Source: an uncultured Porphyromonadaceae bacterium
GTDB lineage: Bacteria; Bacteroidota; Bacteroidia; Bacteroidales; Muribaculaceae
Direction of reading: 5' to 3'
Length of the DNA stretch: 64,000 bases
NCBI GenBank assembly: GCA_947649495.1
Contig: CANSRU010000006.1
Coordinates: 1-64,000, forward strand
Shown here piece after piece: positions 16,796-25,041 of the stretch (positions are counted from its first letter, which is position 1; every line of letters begins with the position of its first letter). A program made the translations under genes and the position numbers. A model generated the notes under the pieces. It had not been told where the DNA came from, ran no database searches, and saw only the letters and a program-made list of their open reading frames with translations.

Positions 16796-18835
16796 ATGAA
16801 TCTTTCAAAATTAGCTCTCACAATGGCACTTACGCTTACTGCAACGGCAGGAGTCTCGGCCGAGGAGCACCTCAAGAGTCTTGATGCCTCGCAGATTGAC
16901 AACTCAATCCCTGCAGGTACCGATTTCTACCGTCATGTCAATAAAAAGTGGCAGGACGCCAACCCCCTTACCGCCGAACATGCACGCTACGGCAAGTTCA
17001 ACGTTCTTTCCGACACCAGCGAGGCACGCGTAAAGGAGATAGTGCTCAATCTTGCATCCACCAATCCTGAGCCCGGCACCGTAGCCTTCAAGGTATCGAC
17101 CATCTACAATCAGGCAATGGACTCCGCACGCCGCAATGCCGAAGGCGCAGCTCCCATACAGGCCGATCTCAAGAAAATCGACAATACCACCCACGATGGC
17201 ATGGAAGACCTGTTCATGTGGATGCACGCCAACTATGCAAGCCCGTTCTTCGGAGCCGGCCCCCAGGAAGACCTTGCCAACTCGCAGGTCTATGCCATGT
17301 ATGTGAGCGGTGGTGGCCTCGGCCTCGGTGACCGCGACTACTATCTGCAGAACGACAAACGCAACAAGGAAGTGCGAGAGGCTTACCAGAAGCTCATCGT
17401 AAAGCAGATGATGAACGCCGGCTTCAAGAAGAAGGATGCCAACCGCATTATGAAAAATGTGATGAAGATAGAAACAGCTCTCGCCGACTCCACCTGGACA
17501 CGCGAACAGAGCCGTAACATCCCGGCCATGTACAATCCCCGCTCGTTCGCGCAGCTCAAGGAGATGTACCCTGCCATAAACTGGGACCGTTTCTTCATCG
17601 AGACAATGGGCATCGAATCGCCCGAACAGGTAATTGTGACCGAGATAAACACCGTGAAGCAGGCCAACGACCTGATAGCCTCGCTCACCGACCGCGAGAT
17701 AAAGGACTATTACCTTTGGAAATACGTGGCACAGGCAGCAGGCAAGCTGAGCGACGATTTCGCCAATGCCTCGTTTGAGTTCAACAAAGTGATGAGCGGC
17801 GTGCAGCAGCAGCGTCCCCGCTGGAAACGCGCTCTCGGAGCCACCGAAGGTGCCATGGGCGAGGCTGTGGGTCAGCTTTACGTAGAGAAATATTTCCCCC
17901 AGTCGTCGAAAGACTATATGATTGGCCTGGTGGAAAACCTGCGCACAGCTCTCGGCAAACACATACTTCACCTTGAGTGGATGAGCGACGACACCAAGCT
18001 CAACGCCCTCAAGAAGCTCAATGCCTTCACTGTAAAGATAGGCTATCCCGATAAGTGGAAAGACTACTCCACAATGGAAATCGACCCCAAACTCTCTTAC
18101 TATGAAAACATGCACAATGTGGGCATGTGGCACCAGAAAGAGTACTATAAGAAATGGGGCAAACCTGTGGACCGCACCGAATGGGGCATGACACCTCAAA
18201 CCGTAAATGCTTACTACAATCCGCTTGCCAACGAAATTGTGTTTCCCGCGGCCATACTTCAAGCTCCGTTCTTCGACCCGCAGTCGTCGGATGCCGAGAA
18301 CTACGGCGGTATAGGCGTTGTGATTGGTCACGAAATGACCCACGGCTTTGACGACCAGGGACGTAACTTCGACGCCGAAGGTAATATGGTAAACTGGTGG
18401 CAGCCTGAAGACCTTGCCAAGTTCTCAGAAATGACCAAAGGCCTCGGAGCCCAGTTTGATGCTGTGGAGGTGCTTCCCGGGCTTCATGCCAACGGCACCT
18501 ACACTATGGGCGAGAACATCGCCGACCAAGGTGGTCTGCGCGTGGCAATGACCGCATTCCTCGACTCGCAGAAGAAAAAGGGTGTTGATATCGCCACCGA
18601 GAAAATCGAAGGCTTCGACCCGATACAGGTGTTCTACATGAACTATGCCAACCTTTGGGGACAGAACATACGCGATGAAGAGATTCGCTCTCTTACCACC
18701 GGCGATGTTCACTCGCTTGGCGAGAACCGCGTTAATGTTACCCTGCGCAACCTCGAACCCTTCTTCAAAGCGTTCAACATCACCGAAGGTCAGCCCATGT
18801 TCCGTCCGGTGGAAGAACGTGTGATAATCTGGTAA
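16796..18835 (+). CDS. pepO: M13-family zinc metallopeptidase (PepO/neprilysin-like)
   Basis: A 679-residue secreted endopeptidase. A signal peptide covers about residues 1-22. The N-terminal M13 domain starts 'LDASQIDNSIPAGTDFYRHVNKKWQDANPLT'. The catalytic zinc site is 'VIGHEMTHGFDDQG' (HExxH), with the third ligand in 'GENIADQGGL' (ExxxD). The C-terminus 'RVNVTLRNLEPFFKAFNITEGQPMFRP...VIIW' ends in the Trp-containing tail usual for the family. It lacks the N-terminal membrane anchor of animal neprilysins and should act on oligopeptides in the periplasm. It starts 32 bases after menG, possibly in the same transcript, and ends at a strong terminator. Confidence 0.96.
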   Translation: MNLSKLALTMALTLTATAGVSAEEHLKSLDASQIDNSIPAGTDFYRHVNKKWQDANPLTAEHARYGKFNVLSDTSEARVKEIVLNLASTNPEPGTVAFKVSTIYNQAMDSARRNAEGAAPIQADLKKIDNTTHDGMEDLFMWMHANYASPFFGAGPQEDLANSQVYAMYVSGGGLGLGDRDYYLQNDKRNKEVREAYQKLIVKQMMNAGFKKKDANRIMKNVMKIETALADSTWTREQSRNIPAMYNPRSFAQLKEMYPAINWDRFFIETMGIESPEQVIVTEINTVKQANDLIASLTDREIKDYYLWKYVAQAAGKLSDDFANASFEFNKVMSGVQQQRPRWKRALGATEGAMGEAVGQLYVEKYFPQSSKDYMIGLVENLRTALGKHILHLEWMSDDTKLNALKKLNAFTVKIGYPDKWKDYSTMEIDPKLSYYENMHNVGMWHQKEYYKKWGKPVDRTEWGMTPQTVNAYYNPLANEIVFPAAILQAPFFDPQSSDAENYGGIGVVIGHEMTHGFDDQGRNFDAEGNMVNWWQPEDLAKFSEMTKGLGAQFDAVEVLPGLHANGTYTMGENIADQGGLRVAMTAFLDSQKKKGVDIATEKIEGFDPIQVFYMNYANLWGQNIRDEEIRSLTTGDVHSLGENRVNVTLRNLEPFFKAFNITEGQPMFRPVEERVIIW

Positions 18836-18857
18836 TCAACCGATAACCACATACCCA

Positions 18858-18896
18858 TAAGCGCTGGAGCCGCATGGTTCCGGCGCTTATTTTTAT
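18858..18896 (+). terminator. Intrinsic terminator after the M13 peptidase gene
   Basis: ATAAGCGC pairs with GCGCTTAT, extended inward by TGGAGCC/GGTTCCG around a GCAT loop (18858-18890), followed by TTTTAT. It lies 22 bases past the stop codon. Confidence 0.88.
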
Positions 18897-18906
18897 GAGA
18901 GAGGTG

Positions 18907-19404
18907 GAGATGTGGCGTACCCAGGGGCACGCACATATCTGAGGATGCCGTGACCGCGCACTGCGTACGCGGCTACAGTCCGGCTTCCGCAAGCGGAAGC
19001 ACACACAATTGAGACGTATTAGGCAAATTAGGCCGATGGGTCAAATGGGCGGCGCTTTAGGAGAGAGGGCTTTCTTGCCCTCTTTTTTGCGGTGGCTAGA
19101 AAGCCACCGCCCCTAACGTGCGCCGGATGCCCGCGGTGGACAGCATTTGCAGATGTTTTGCGGCAGCTGTTGGCAAAGGAATTACGATGGTCGGAGACCA
19201 TCTGACATGCGTAGACCCGTCATGGAGCGAAGCTCCTTGGCGGGGACGTGGGAATGTTTTTGACAATCATCGTCGGTGACGATGAACGCCCCGAGAAACA
19301 AATTCATCATCTTCGACGATGCTCCGCACATGACGCGCCAACACACCCGCCAAGGGGCTCCGCCCCATGACGGGCCTAAATATCTTTAATGGTCTTCGAC
19401 CATT
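18907..19404. repeat. Hairpin array B (first of three near-identical ~500-base arrays)
   Basis: No gene is seen here. Hairpins in order: GCTTCCGC-AA-GCGGAAGC (18983-19000); AGAGGGC-TTTCTT-GCCCTCT followed by T (19064-19087); GCGGTGGCT-AGAA-AGCCACCGC (19089-19110); then two three-hairpin elements facing each other, the left one from GATGGTC-GGA-GACCATC (19186) to the ATCGTC/GACGAT hairpin near 19287, and the right one inverted, ending AATGGTC-TTC-GACCATT (19388-19404). The array lies between the peptidase terminator and the end of the first duplicated lipoprotein gene. Confidence 0.85.
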
Positions 19405-19451
19405 GTTGGACAGTGTGGGAGAATATAGATTTTGTGGATGCGTGCAGCAGA

Positions 19452-20222
19452 TTAGCGGGCGCTTTCGGTAAACGTCACTTCGGGTACATATAAATCCTCG
19501 CGGAACTCGCGGTGGTCATAAATCTTCTCATCGCCATCGTAGCATTCCAACAATACATACCGATAAAATCCGTCCGGGCCATGGGTCACACTGTAAGTAC
19601 GATAGTCCGGATGCCAACCAAACAGCGGGCCGATGCCCTCAACCCAATAATCGTAGGGCACATCGAACTCTTCATTGACCCCGCGGCTTATCTTCACAAC
19701 TCGCCGCGTTTTACCCTGAAGGACTATTGTACCACGGCTTTCCACCTGAAATCCAAAAATTGATATTCTATCCGTCTGAGGATTCATATCGTAGGAAAGC
19801 CCCCACAATTCTCGTTGCCGGTATGTTCCATCGTCCTTGTAGTCTTTCCATTCCCAGAATTTATACACCTTGCCATCCTCCTCCCTCAACACTTCGGGAA
19901 TGCCATACTCATGTCCGTCAGCATAACGCACACGAATGACTTTAGCATAATTACCTCCGGCATATGTTCCGCCGTTAACAATCTTATCCCAGACCGTTGT
20001 GGTGGTCTTTAAGTCACCATGGGATGGTTCGAAAGTCTCTTCTATCACCCACCTCTTACCTTCAGTAAGTACAGGACGTAATTCTTCGGTCAATGGCTCG
20101 GGCGGCAATGGCGGTTCTGTAGTTTTATCATTATCACACGCCACAAACAGCATCATGGCCGATATTGCTACCAACACTGAATATAACGATTTTTGTTTCG
20201 AGCAATAGGTCTTATTTTTCAT
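19452..20222 (-). CDS. Lipoprotein of unknown function, copy 1 of a tandem pair
   Basis: I do not recognise the family. The start is set at 20222 (MKNKTYCSKQKSLYSVL...LFVAC), giving a clean lipoprotein signal with Cys about 28; the frame stays open 32 codons further upstream but that part looks non-coding. The mature protein starts with a Pro-rich linker (TEPPLPPEPLTEELRP) and then a beta-rich domain with many Trp, Tyr and charged residues ('WVIEETFEPSH', 'KVYKFWEWKDYKDDGTYRQRELWGLSYD', 'DYWVEGIGPLFGWHPDYRTYSV'). The sister gene at 20914 differs at clustered sites in the 'EPSHGDLK', 'SRGVNEEF' and 'VTHGPDG' segments. It is framed by hairpin arrays on both sides. Confidence 0.8.
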   Translation of the reverse strand: MKNKTYCSKQKSLYSVLVAISAMMLFVACDNDKTTEPPLPPEPLTEELRPVLTEGKRWVIEETFEPSHGDLKTTTTVWDKIVNGGTYAGGNYAKVIRVRYADGHEYGIPEVLREEDGKVYKFWEWKDYKDDGTYRQRELWGLSYDMNPQTDRISIFGFQVESRGTIVLQGKTRRVVKISRGVNEEFDVPYDYWVEGIGPLFGWHPDYRTYSVTHGPDGFYRYVLLECYDGDEKIYDHREFREDLYVPEVTFTESAR

Positions 20223-20369
20223 GGTAGATGTGTATTTATGGTTTTGTTTTGCAAGATAGTGCATATAATGCTTAAAAACAAGTTTTAGCATTATTTTACT
20301 GTCGCTGAATTTATACATTTATTTCCGTGAACAGTCGATAAATATAGCAATATCGTTACGTCCGACGAC

Positions 20370-20866
20370 GAGATGTGGCGTACCCAGGGGCACGCACATA
20401 TCTGAGGATGCTGTGACCGCGCACTACGTACGCGGCTACAGTCTGGCTTCCGCAAGCGGAAGCGCACACAATTGAGGCGTATTATGCAAATTAGGCCGAT
20501 TGGTTAAATGAGCGGCACTTTAGGAGAGAGGGCTTTCCAGCCCTCTTTTTTGCGGCGGCTGGAAAGCCACCGCCCCTAACATGCGCCGGATGCCCGCGGT
20601 GGACAGCATTTGCGGATATTTGCGGTGGCTGTTGGCAAAGGAATTACGATGGTCGGAGACCATCTGACATGCGTAGACCCGTCATGGAGCGAAGCTCCTT
20701 GGCGGGGACGTGGGAATGTTTTTGACAATCATCGTCGGTGACGATGAACGCCCCGAGAAACAAATTCATCATCTTCGACGATGCTCCGCACATGACGCGC
20801 CAACACACCCGCCAAGGGGCTCCGCCCCATGACGGGCCTAAATATCTTTAATGGTCTTCGACCATT
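20370..20866. repeat. Hairpin array C
   Basis: The same order of hairpins as array B, offset by about 1,462 bases: left three-hairpin element from 20648 and inverted right element ending AATGGTC-TTC-GACCATT at 20850-20866. Differences from array B include GCCGCC-type changes in the AGCCACCGC hairpin (GCGGCGGCTGGAAAGCCACCGC). The stretch 20223-20369 between gene and array is the upstream region of copy 1, with a TGCTAAAA.../...TTTTAAGCA hairpin at about 20268-20290 and no clear consensus promoter. Confidence 0.85.
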
Positions 20867-20913
20867 GTTGGACAGAGTGGGAGAATATAGATTTTGTGGA
20901 TGCGCGCAAAGGA

Positions 20914-21684
20914 TTAGCGGTCGCTTTCGGTAAACGTAACTTCGGGCACGTATAAATACTCGCTAAACTCGCGGTGGTCGTAAATCTTCTCATCGCCATC
21001 GTAGCATTCCAACAATACATACCGATAAAATCCATCCGGACTATGTTCAATACTATACGTCCGATAGTCCGGATGCCAACCGAACAATTGACCGATGCCC
21101 TCAACCCAATAATCGTAGGGCACATCATAATTCTCATAATTGATTCCACGTCTTATCTTTACAACTCGCCGCGTTTTACCCTGAAGGACTATTGTACCAC
21201 GGCTTTCCACCTGAAAGCCCCCAATTGATATTCTATCCGTCTGAGGATTCATATCGTAGGAAAGCCCCCACAATTCACGTTGCCGGTATGTTCCATCGCC
21301 CTTGTAGTCTTTCCATTCCCAGAATTTGTACACCTTGCCATCCTCCTCCCTCAACACTTCGGGGATGCCGTACTCATGTCCGTCAGCATAACGCACACGA
21401 ATAACTTTAGCATAATTACCTCCGGCATATGTTCCGCCGTTAACAATCTTGTCCCAGACCGTTGTGGTGGTTGATAAATCTCGATATCGAATGTAAGTCT
21501 CTTCAATCACCCACCTCTTACCTTCAGTAAGGACAGGACGTAATTCTTCGGTCAACGGCTCGGGCGGCAATGGCGGTTCAGTAGTTTTATCATTATCGCA
21601 CGCCACAAACAACATCATGGCCGATATTGCCGCCAACACTAAATATAATGACCTCAATTTCGAGAAGTTAGTTTCACTTTTCAT
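20914..21684 (-). CDS. Lipoprotein of unknown function, copy 2 of a tandem pair
   Basis: A close paralogue of the gene at 19452-20222, of equal overall length, with start at 21684 (MKSETNFSKLRSLYLVLAAISAMMLFVAC). The Pro-rich linker and most of the domain are identical. Differences cluster: 'YIRYRDLS' for 'FEPSHGDLK', 'IGGF' for 'IFGF', 'RRGINYENYD' for 'SRGVNEEFD', and 'SIEHSPDG' for 'SVTHGPDG'. Clustered replacement in exposed-looking segments suggests divergence after duplication, perhaps under selection or by gene conversion. Function is unknown; it should sit on the outer or inner membrane as a lipoprotein. Confidence 0.8.
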   Translation of the reverse strand: MKSETNFSKLRSLYLVLAAISAMMLFVACDNDKTTEPPLPPEPLTEELRPVLTEGKRWVIEETYIRYRDLSTTTTVWDKIVNGGTYAGGNYAKVIRVRYADGHEYGIPEVLREEDGKVYKFWEWKDYKGDGTYRQRELWGLSYDMNPQTDRISIGGFQVESRGTIVLQGKTRRVVKIRRGINYENYDVPYDYWVEGIGQLFGWHPDYRTYSIEHSPDGFYRYVLLECYDGDEKIYDHREFSEYLYVPEVTFTESDR

Positions 21685-21831
21685 GGTAAATGTGTATTTA
21701 TGGTTTTGTTTTGCAAGATAGTGTATATAATGCTTAAAAACAAATTTTAGCATTATTTTATTGTCGCTGAATTTATACATTTATTTCCGTGAATAGTCGA
21801 TGAATATAGCAATATCGTTACGTCTGACGAC

Positions 21832-22343
21832 GAGATGTGGCGTACCCAAGGGCACGCAGTTTTTTTGTTTGACCGCGACCGCATACCGCGCACTACGTAC
21901 GCGGCTACAATCCGGCTTCCGCAAGCGGAAGCTCACAATTGAGACGTATTAGGCAAATTAGGCCGATGGGTCTAATATTAGTGATGAAATGGGCGGCGTG
22001 TTAGGAGAGAGGGCTTTCCAGCCCTCTCTTTTTGCGGTGGCAGGAAAGCCACCGCCCCTAACCTAAACCGGATGGCTGCGGGGACAGCTTTGTGAATATT
22101 TGCGGCCGTTGGCAAAGGAATTACGATGGTCAGAGACCATCTGACATGTGTAGACCCGTCATGGAGCGAAGCTCCTTGGCGGGGACATGGGAATGTTTTT
22201 GACAATCATCGTCGGTGACGATGAACGCCCCGAGAAACAAATTCATCATCTTCGACGATGCTCCGCACATGACGCGCCAACACACCCGCCAAGGGGCTCC
22301 GCCCCATGACGGGTCTAAACATCTTTAATGGTCTTCGACCATT
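21832..22343. repeat. Hairpin array D, without an attached lipoprotein gene
   Basis: The third copy of the array. It is slightly diverged at its left end (a GTTTTTTTGTTTGACC segment replaces part of the B/C sequence) and after 22343. The three-hairpin elements are GATGGTC-AGA-GACCATC (22125-22141) at the left and AATGGTC-TTC-GACCATT (22327-22343) at the right. The first loop is AGA here and GGA in arrays B and C. Confidence 0.85.
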
Positions 22344-22390
22344 GGGTTAATGTTTTTGTGGATATGCGAGGCCGATGGGGATAATCAGGT

Positions 22391-22909
22391 TTATACACCA
22401 AGGCTGACGGCGTCGAGCTTGCGGGTGATGTAGTCGCGCTCGAGGGCGGCGATGCGGCGCGACAGCTCGGCGCGGACAGCGGTGTTGTCGGCTCCGGGAT
22501 ATTCCTCGTAGTCCAAGACCCGGTTACCTAACGCGGGATGGAACACTTTGTAACGCACCGGTCGGGTGTCGGCAACAGCAGATTCAGATTCAAGCTCAGC
22601 CACAGTTGCCGAAGCTGATGGTGCGTCAGATGATACCGGTGATGTGGGTTCCGGCTCAGGCATGGCTGACGGCGCGGTATCAGACTCAGTCTGCTCCTGC
22701 TGACGTGGAGCTCGCTTACGGGGTATCTGCGATATGATGAGCGCGGCCATGGCGTTGACAACATCGCTCGACGATTCGGCCAACTCGCCGGTCAGGCCAT
22801 AGTTGACAACGGTGGATATGATCTCGGCGCGGAGTGCTGCATCGGTTATCTTGTTTACGGCTTCGAGCCATGTGCGGCGGAATGAGAAGGATTTCGGGTT
22901 CATATACAT
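22391..22909 (-). CDS. Small protein of unknown function, DUF6291-like N-terminus
   Basis: A 172-residue soluble protein; the start may also be two codons later (22903). The N-terminal ~65 residues ('SFRRTWLEAVNKITDAALRAEIISTVVNYGLTGE', then 'VVNAMAALIISQIPRKRAPRQ') are helical and resemble the N-terminal region of DUF6291-type proteins seen in Bacteroidetes genomes and mobile elements. A Pro/Ser/Glu-rich linker (about 70-125) leads to a short C-terminal helical part. Function is unknown. A TATCTTTG box at 22930-22923 lies only ~14 bases above the start, so the leader is very short or absent. It sits beside array D. Confidence 0.65.
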   Translation of the reverse strand: MYMNPKSFSFRRTWLEAVNKITDAALRAEIISTVVNYGLTGELAESSSDVVNAMAALIISQIPRKRAPRQQEQTESDTAPSAMPEPEPTSPVSSDAPSASATVAELESESAVADTRPVRYKVFHPALGNRVLDYEEYPGADNTAVRAELSRRIAALERDYITRKLDAVSLGV

Positions 22910-22922
22910 TCGTTTTTAGCAA

Positions 22923-22980
22923 CAAAGATATTACCGTAACAGAAGCAGATTGTGTGAATTTACACTTTTTCGTATCTTCG
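22923..22980. promoter_or_regulatory. Divergent promoters between the small unknown gene (-) and the acetyltransferase (+)
   Basis: Minus strand: TATCTTTG at 22930-22923. Plus strand: TATCTTCG at 22973-22980, with TTG at 22950-22952 about 20 bases upstream. Both predicted transcripts have leaders of only ~7-12 bases. Confidence 0.5.
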
Positions 22981-22996
22981 CGGCAAACGATGCATA

Positions 22997-23572
22997 ATGG
23001 AACTTTTAGACGCTTTGCACAGAGGGGAATGGATATATGGCATCCACCCCGAGATATCGGAACTGCTTTTGGACACGGAGGATAAATGCCACAGGCTAAA
23101 CACGCTCGCACCGTCGCAGAAGAGCGAGCGCGAGCAGCTGCTGCGCTCCATGCTCGGCAAAATCGGTGACAACTTCACCATACACAGTCCGTTCAGATGC
23201 GATTTCGGCAAGCATATATACATAGGCGACAACTTCGTGTCAAACTATAATCTCACCATACTTGACGAACACCGGGTGACAATAGGCCACCGTGTGTTCA
23301 TCGGGCCGAATGTGAGCATCTACACCATAACTCATGCGCTTGATCCCGCCCAACGCGCCGAAGGTGTGATGCGCGGAGCGCCGGTGACAATAGGAGATGA
23401 TGTGTGGATATGCGGAAATGTGACCATATTGCCGGGTGTGACCATCGGCAATGGCGCCGTGATAGCGGCAGGCAGTGTGGTGACATGCGACATTCCGTCC
23501 ATGCACCTGGCCATAGGCACCCCATGCCGCCCCATAAGGGAAATAACAGCTGACGACCGGGTGGATGTGTAA
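22997..23572 (+). CDS. maa: Sugar O-acetyltransferase (Maa/LacA-like, left-handed beta helix)
   Basis: A 191-residue hexapeptide-repeat acetyltransferase. The N-terminal Mac domain ('MELLDALHRGEWIYGIHPEISELLLDTEDKCHRLN') is followed by left-handed beta-helix repeats ('IYIGDNFVSNYNLTILDEHRVTIGHRVFIGPNVSIYTITHALDP'), including the conserved His in 'TITHALDP'. The 'VTIGDDVWICGNVTILPGVTIGNGAVIAAGSVVTCDIP' coil is typical of maltose/galactoside acetyltransferases. It transfers acetyl from acetyl-CoA to a sugar hydroxyl. The natural substrate cannot be told. It is a single gene divergent from the small unknown gene. Confidence 0.93.
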   Translation: MELLDALHRGEWIYGIHPEISELLLDTEDKCHRLNTLAPSQKSEREQLLRSMLGKIGDNFTIHSPFRCDFGKHIYIGDNFVSNYNLTILDEHRVTIGHRVFIGPNVSIYTITHALDPAQRAEGVMRGAPVTIGDDVWICGNVTILPGVTIGNGAVIAAGSVVTCDIPSMHLAIGTPCRPIREITADDRVDV

Positions 23573-23643
23573 GGCAGCGGGCCATCGTCCATAATCAGAC
23601 GACAGCCCGCAGGGATGATATTTATCAAACTCAAATTTTCACG

Positions 23644-25011
23644 TCAGAAGGGGACGTTTATACCTAAATTGACAGACGCGTTGCTGTTCAGGGGTACAAA
23701 CTGCTTGGCCACTTTACCGAGCGTGCGGTCCATGCCAAGGAAGAAATTGAAGCGCTTGGCGTGCAGATTGAGCAGCCATCCGAAACCTATGCCGTAAGTT
23801 CCGGCCGTCATGTTGACGCCGGCATTGAAACACTTCACCGGAGACACATTGGCCGACAGACGGAAGTCGGTCCAGGAATAACGGCCCTGGATGCGGGTGG
23901 TGTTGAGCAGACCGAACGTCAGCTTGCGATAAACAGGAAGGGTATATTCCACACCTATATTCATTGTAGCGCCAAGCATGCGTGTCTTGCCACCGGTATC
24001 GCCCATATCCTCGAGTTCGTAAATGGACGAGATGTCGTCGCGAATCTTGTCCCACTCCTTGGAGAATGAGTTGTCCTGAGTGTCGTCGGCATTGAATGTA
24101 TAGCGGTCGGTGTTGAAACACTTATCGCCATTGGTAGAGGCGAGCATATTATTGTTCCAGCTTATGAAACCGAGGTCGAGTATGGCCGCGCTTACTGTCC
24201 AGTCGCGGGCGGGCTTGTAGGTCGCGCCAAGGTCCACAGCCACACCGAAACCGTTTATTCCAAGGCCGTCGATATCGGCACCGTTGACATAGCGGTGGTG
24301 CGTACGGTCGTTTTCCTTAGTCTTGTACTTCAACCCCTTGATATTGGCCTCGATATCTCCGTTGGCCACTATAGACCAATCGTTCTCGCCGAGCGAGAGC
24401 TGAGCCTTGTTGAGTGTGGCATCGAGATATCCGCCACCGACGAGGAACTTGAGGGTTGCACCGACACGCCACTTGTCGTTGATTTTACGCGAATGCCCCA
24501 AAGCAATCTCGGCATATACGTTGGCAAAAGCACCGAGGTCGGCGATGTCGTATGTCTTATTGGCCACCCCCTCCTTCAGGAGTGAGAACACGGATTTGGG
24601 CAACTGTATGTCCATGGATGTGCGGGCGTTGACAGACACAGTGTTGTAGCCGCCCCAAGCCTTGAATCCGGCAGCAAGCAATGTCATCTTGATATCGGCA
24701 CCGATGCGCGGATGGCTTCCGATGTTACCCAACGCTTCCGAGGCACTTATCTCAGGATTGAGGAATGTGGTGGTGCGTCCGTTGACATTGTAAAGCACAT
24801 CGCTCACACCGAGCGTTCCGTTCATAGCCATGTTGACATTACCGAGCACCGGCACAGCAATGAAATTGTGCGAATTACCGTAAGCGGGATTCAGCTCAAA
24901 CCGGTAGGTATAGTCCTCGAGAAAATATCCCGAGCGGGTGTTCTGCGCCATGGCAGGCATGGAAACTGCCGCACATACAGTTCCTAATATTATGGATTTA
25001 TATATATTCAT
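23644..25011 (-). CDS. DUF5723 family outer membrane protein
   Basis: A 455-residue exported protein with a signal peptide ending about residue 22 (MPAMAQ). The sequence has amphipathic strands throughout ('GFLNPAYG...' style 'RFELNPAYGNSHNFIAVPVLGNVNMAMNG', 'GFGVAVDLGATYKPARDWTVSAAILDLGFISW') and fits the DUF5723 family of Bacteroidetes, predicted beta barrels related to PorV/FadL-like proteins. It starts 30 bases after the lipoprotein gene at 25042, so the two form an operon. That pairing is common in Bacteroidales, but its role is not known to me. Confidence 0.82.
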   Translation of the reverse strand: MNIYKSIILGTVCAAVSMPAMAQNTRSGYFLEDYTYRFELNPAYGNSHNFIAVPVLGNVNMAMNGTLGVSDVLYNVNGRTTTFLNPEISASEALGNIGSHPRIGADIKMTLLAAGFKAWGGYNTVSVNARTSMDIQLPKSVFSLLKEGVANKTYDIADLGAFANVYAEIALGHSRKINDKWRVGATLKFLVGGGYLDATLNKAQLSLGENDWSIVANGDIEANIKGLKYKTKENDRTHHRYVNGADIDGLGINGFGVAVDLGATYKPARDWTVSAAILDLGFISWNNNMLASTNGDKCFNTDRYTFNADDTQDNSFSKEWDKIRDDISSIYELEDMGDTGGKTRMLGATMNIGVEYTLPVYRKLTFGLLNTTRIQGRYSWTDFRLSANVSPVKCFNAGVNMTAGTYGIGFGWLLNLHAKRFNFFLGMDRTLGKVAKQFVPLNSNASVNLGINVPF

Positions 25012-25041
25012 ATTGAAGAAGTGATGATTGGTTGTTATGAT

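Larger units (their letters stand above)
18907..22343. repeat. 1.46-kb tandem duplication: array-gene-array-gene-array
   Basis: The segment from 'GAGATGTGGCGTACCCA' through array and lipoprotein gene recurs with a 1,462-1,463-base offset (18907, 20370, 21832). The third copy contains only the array. Both genes and arrays are highly alike, with scattered differences. The likely origin is unequal recombination between flanking arrays. Confidence 0.9.

Noticed and set aside
20223-20318. N-terminal extension of the duplicated lipoproteins (32 extra codons)
   Set aside because: The later ATG gives a proper lipoprotein signal, while the extension would bury it. Similarity of the extension between copies is explained by the DNA duplication.
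18907-22343. CRISPR array
   Set aside because: The repeats are long, unequal, palindromic modules without regular unique spacers, and there are no cas genes nearby.
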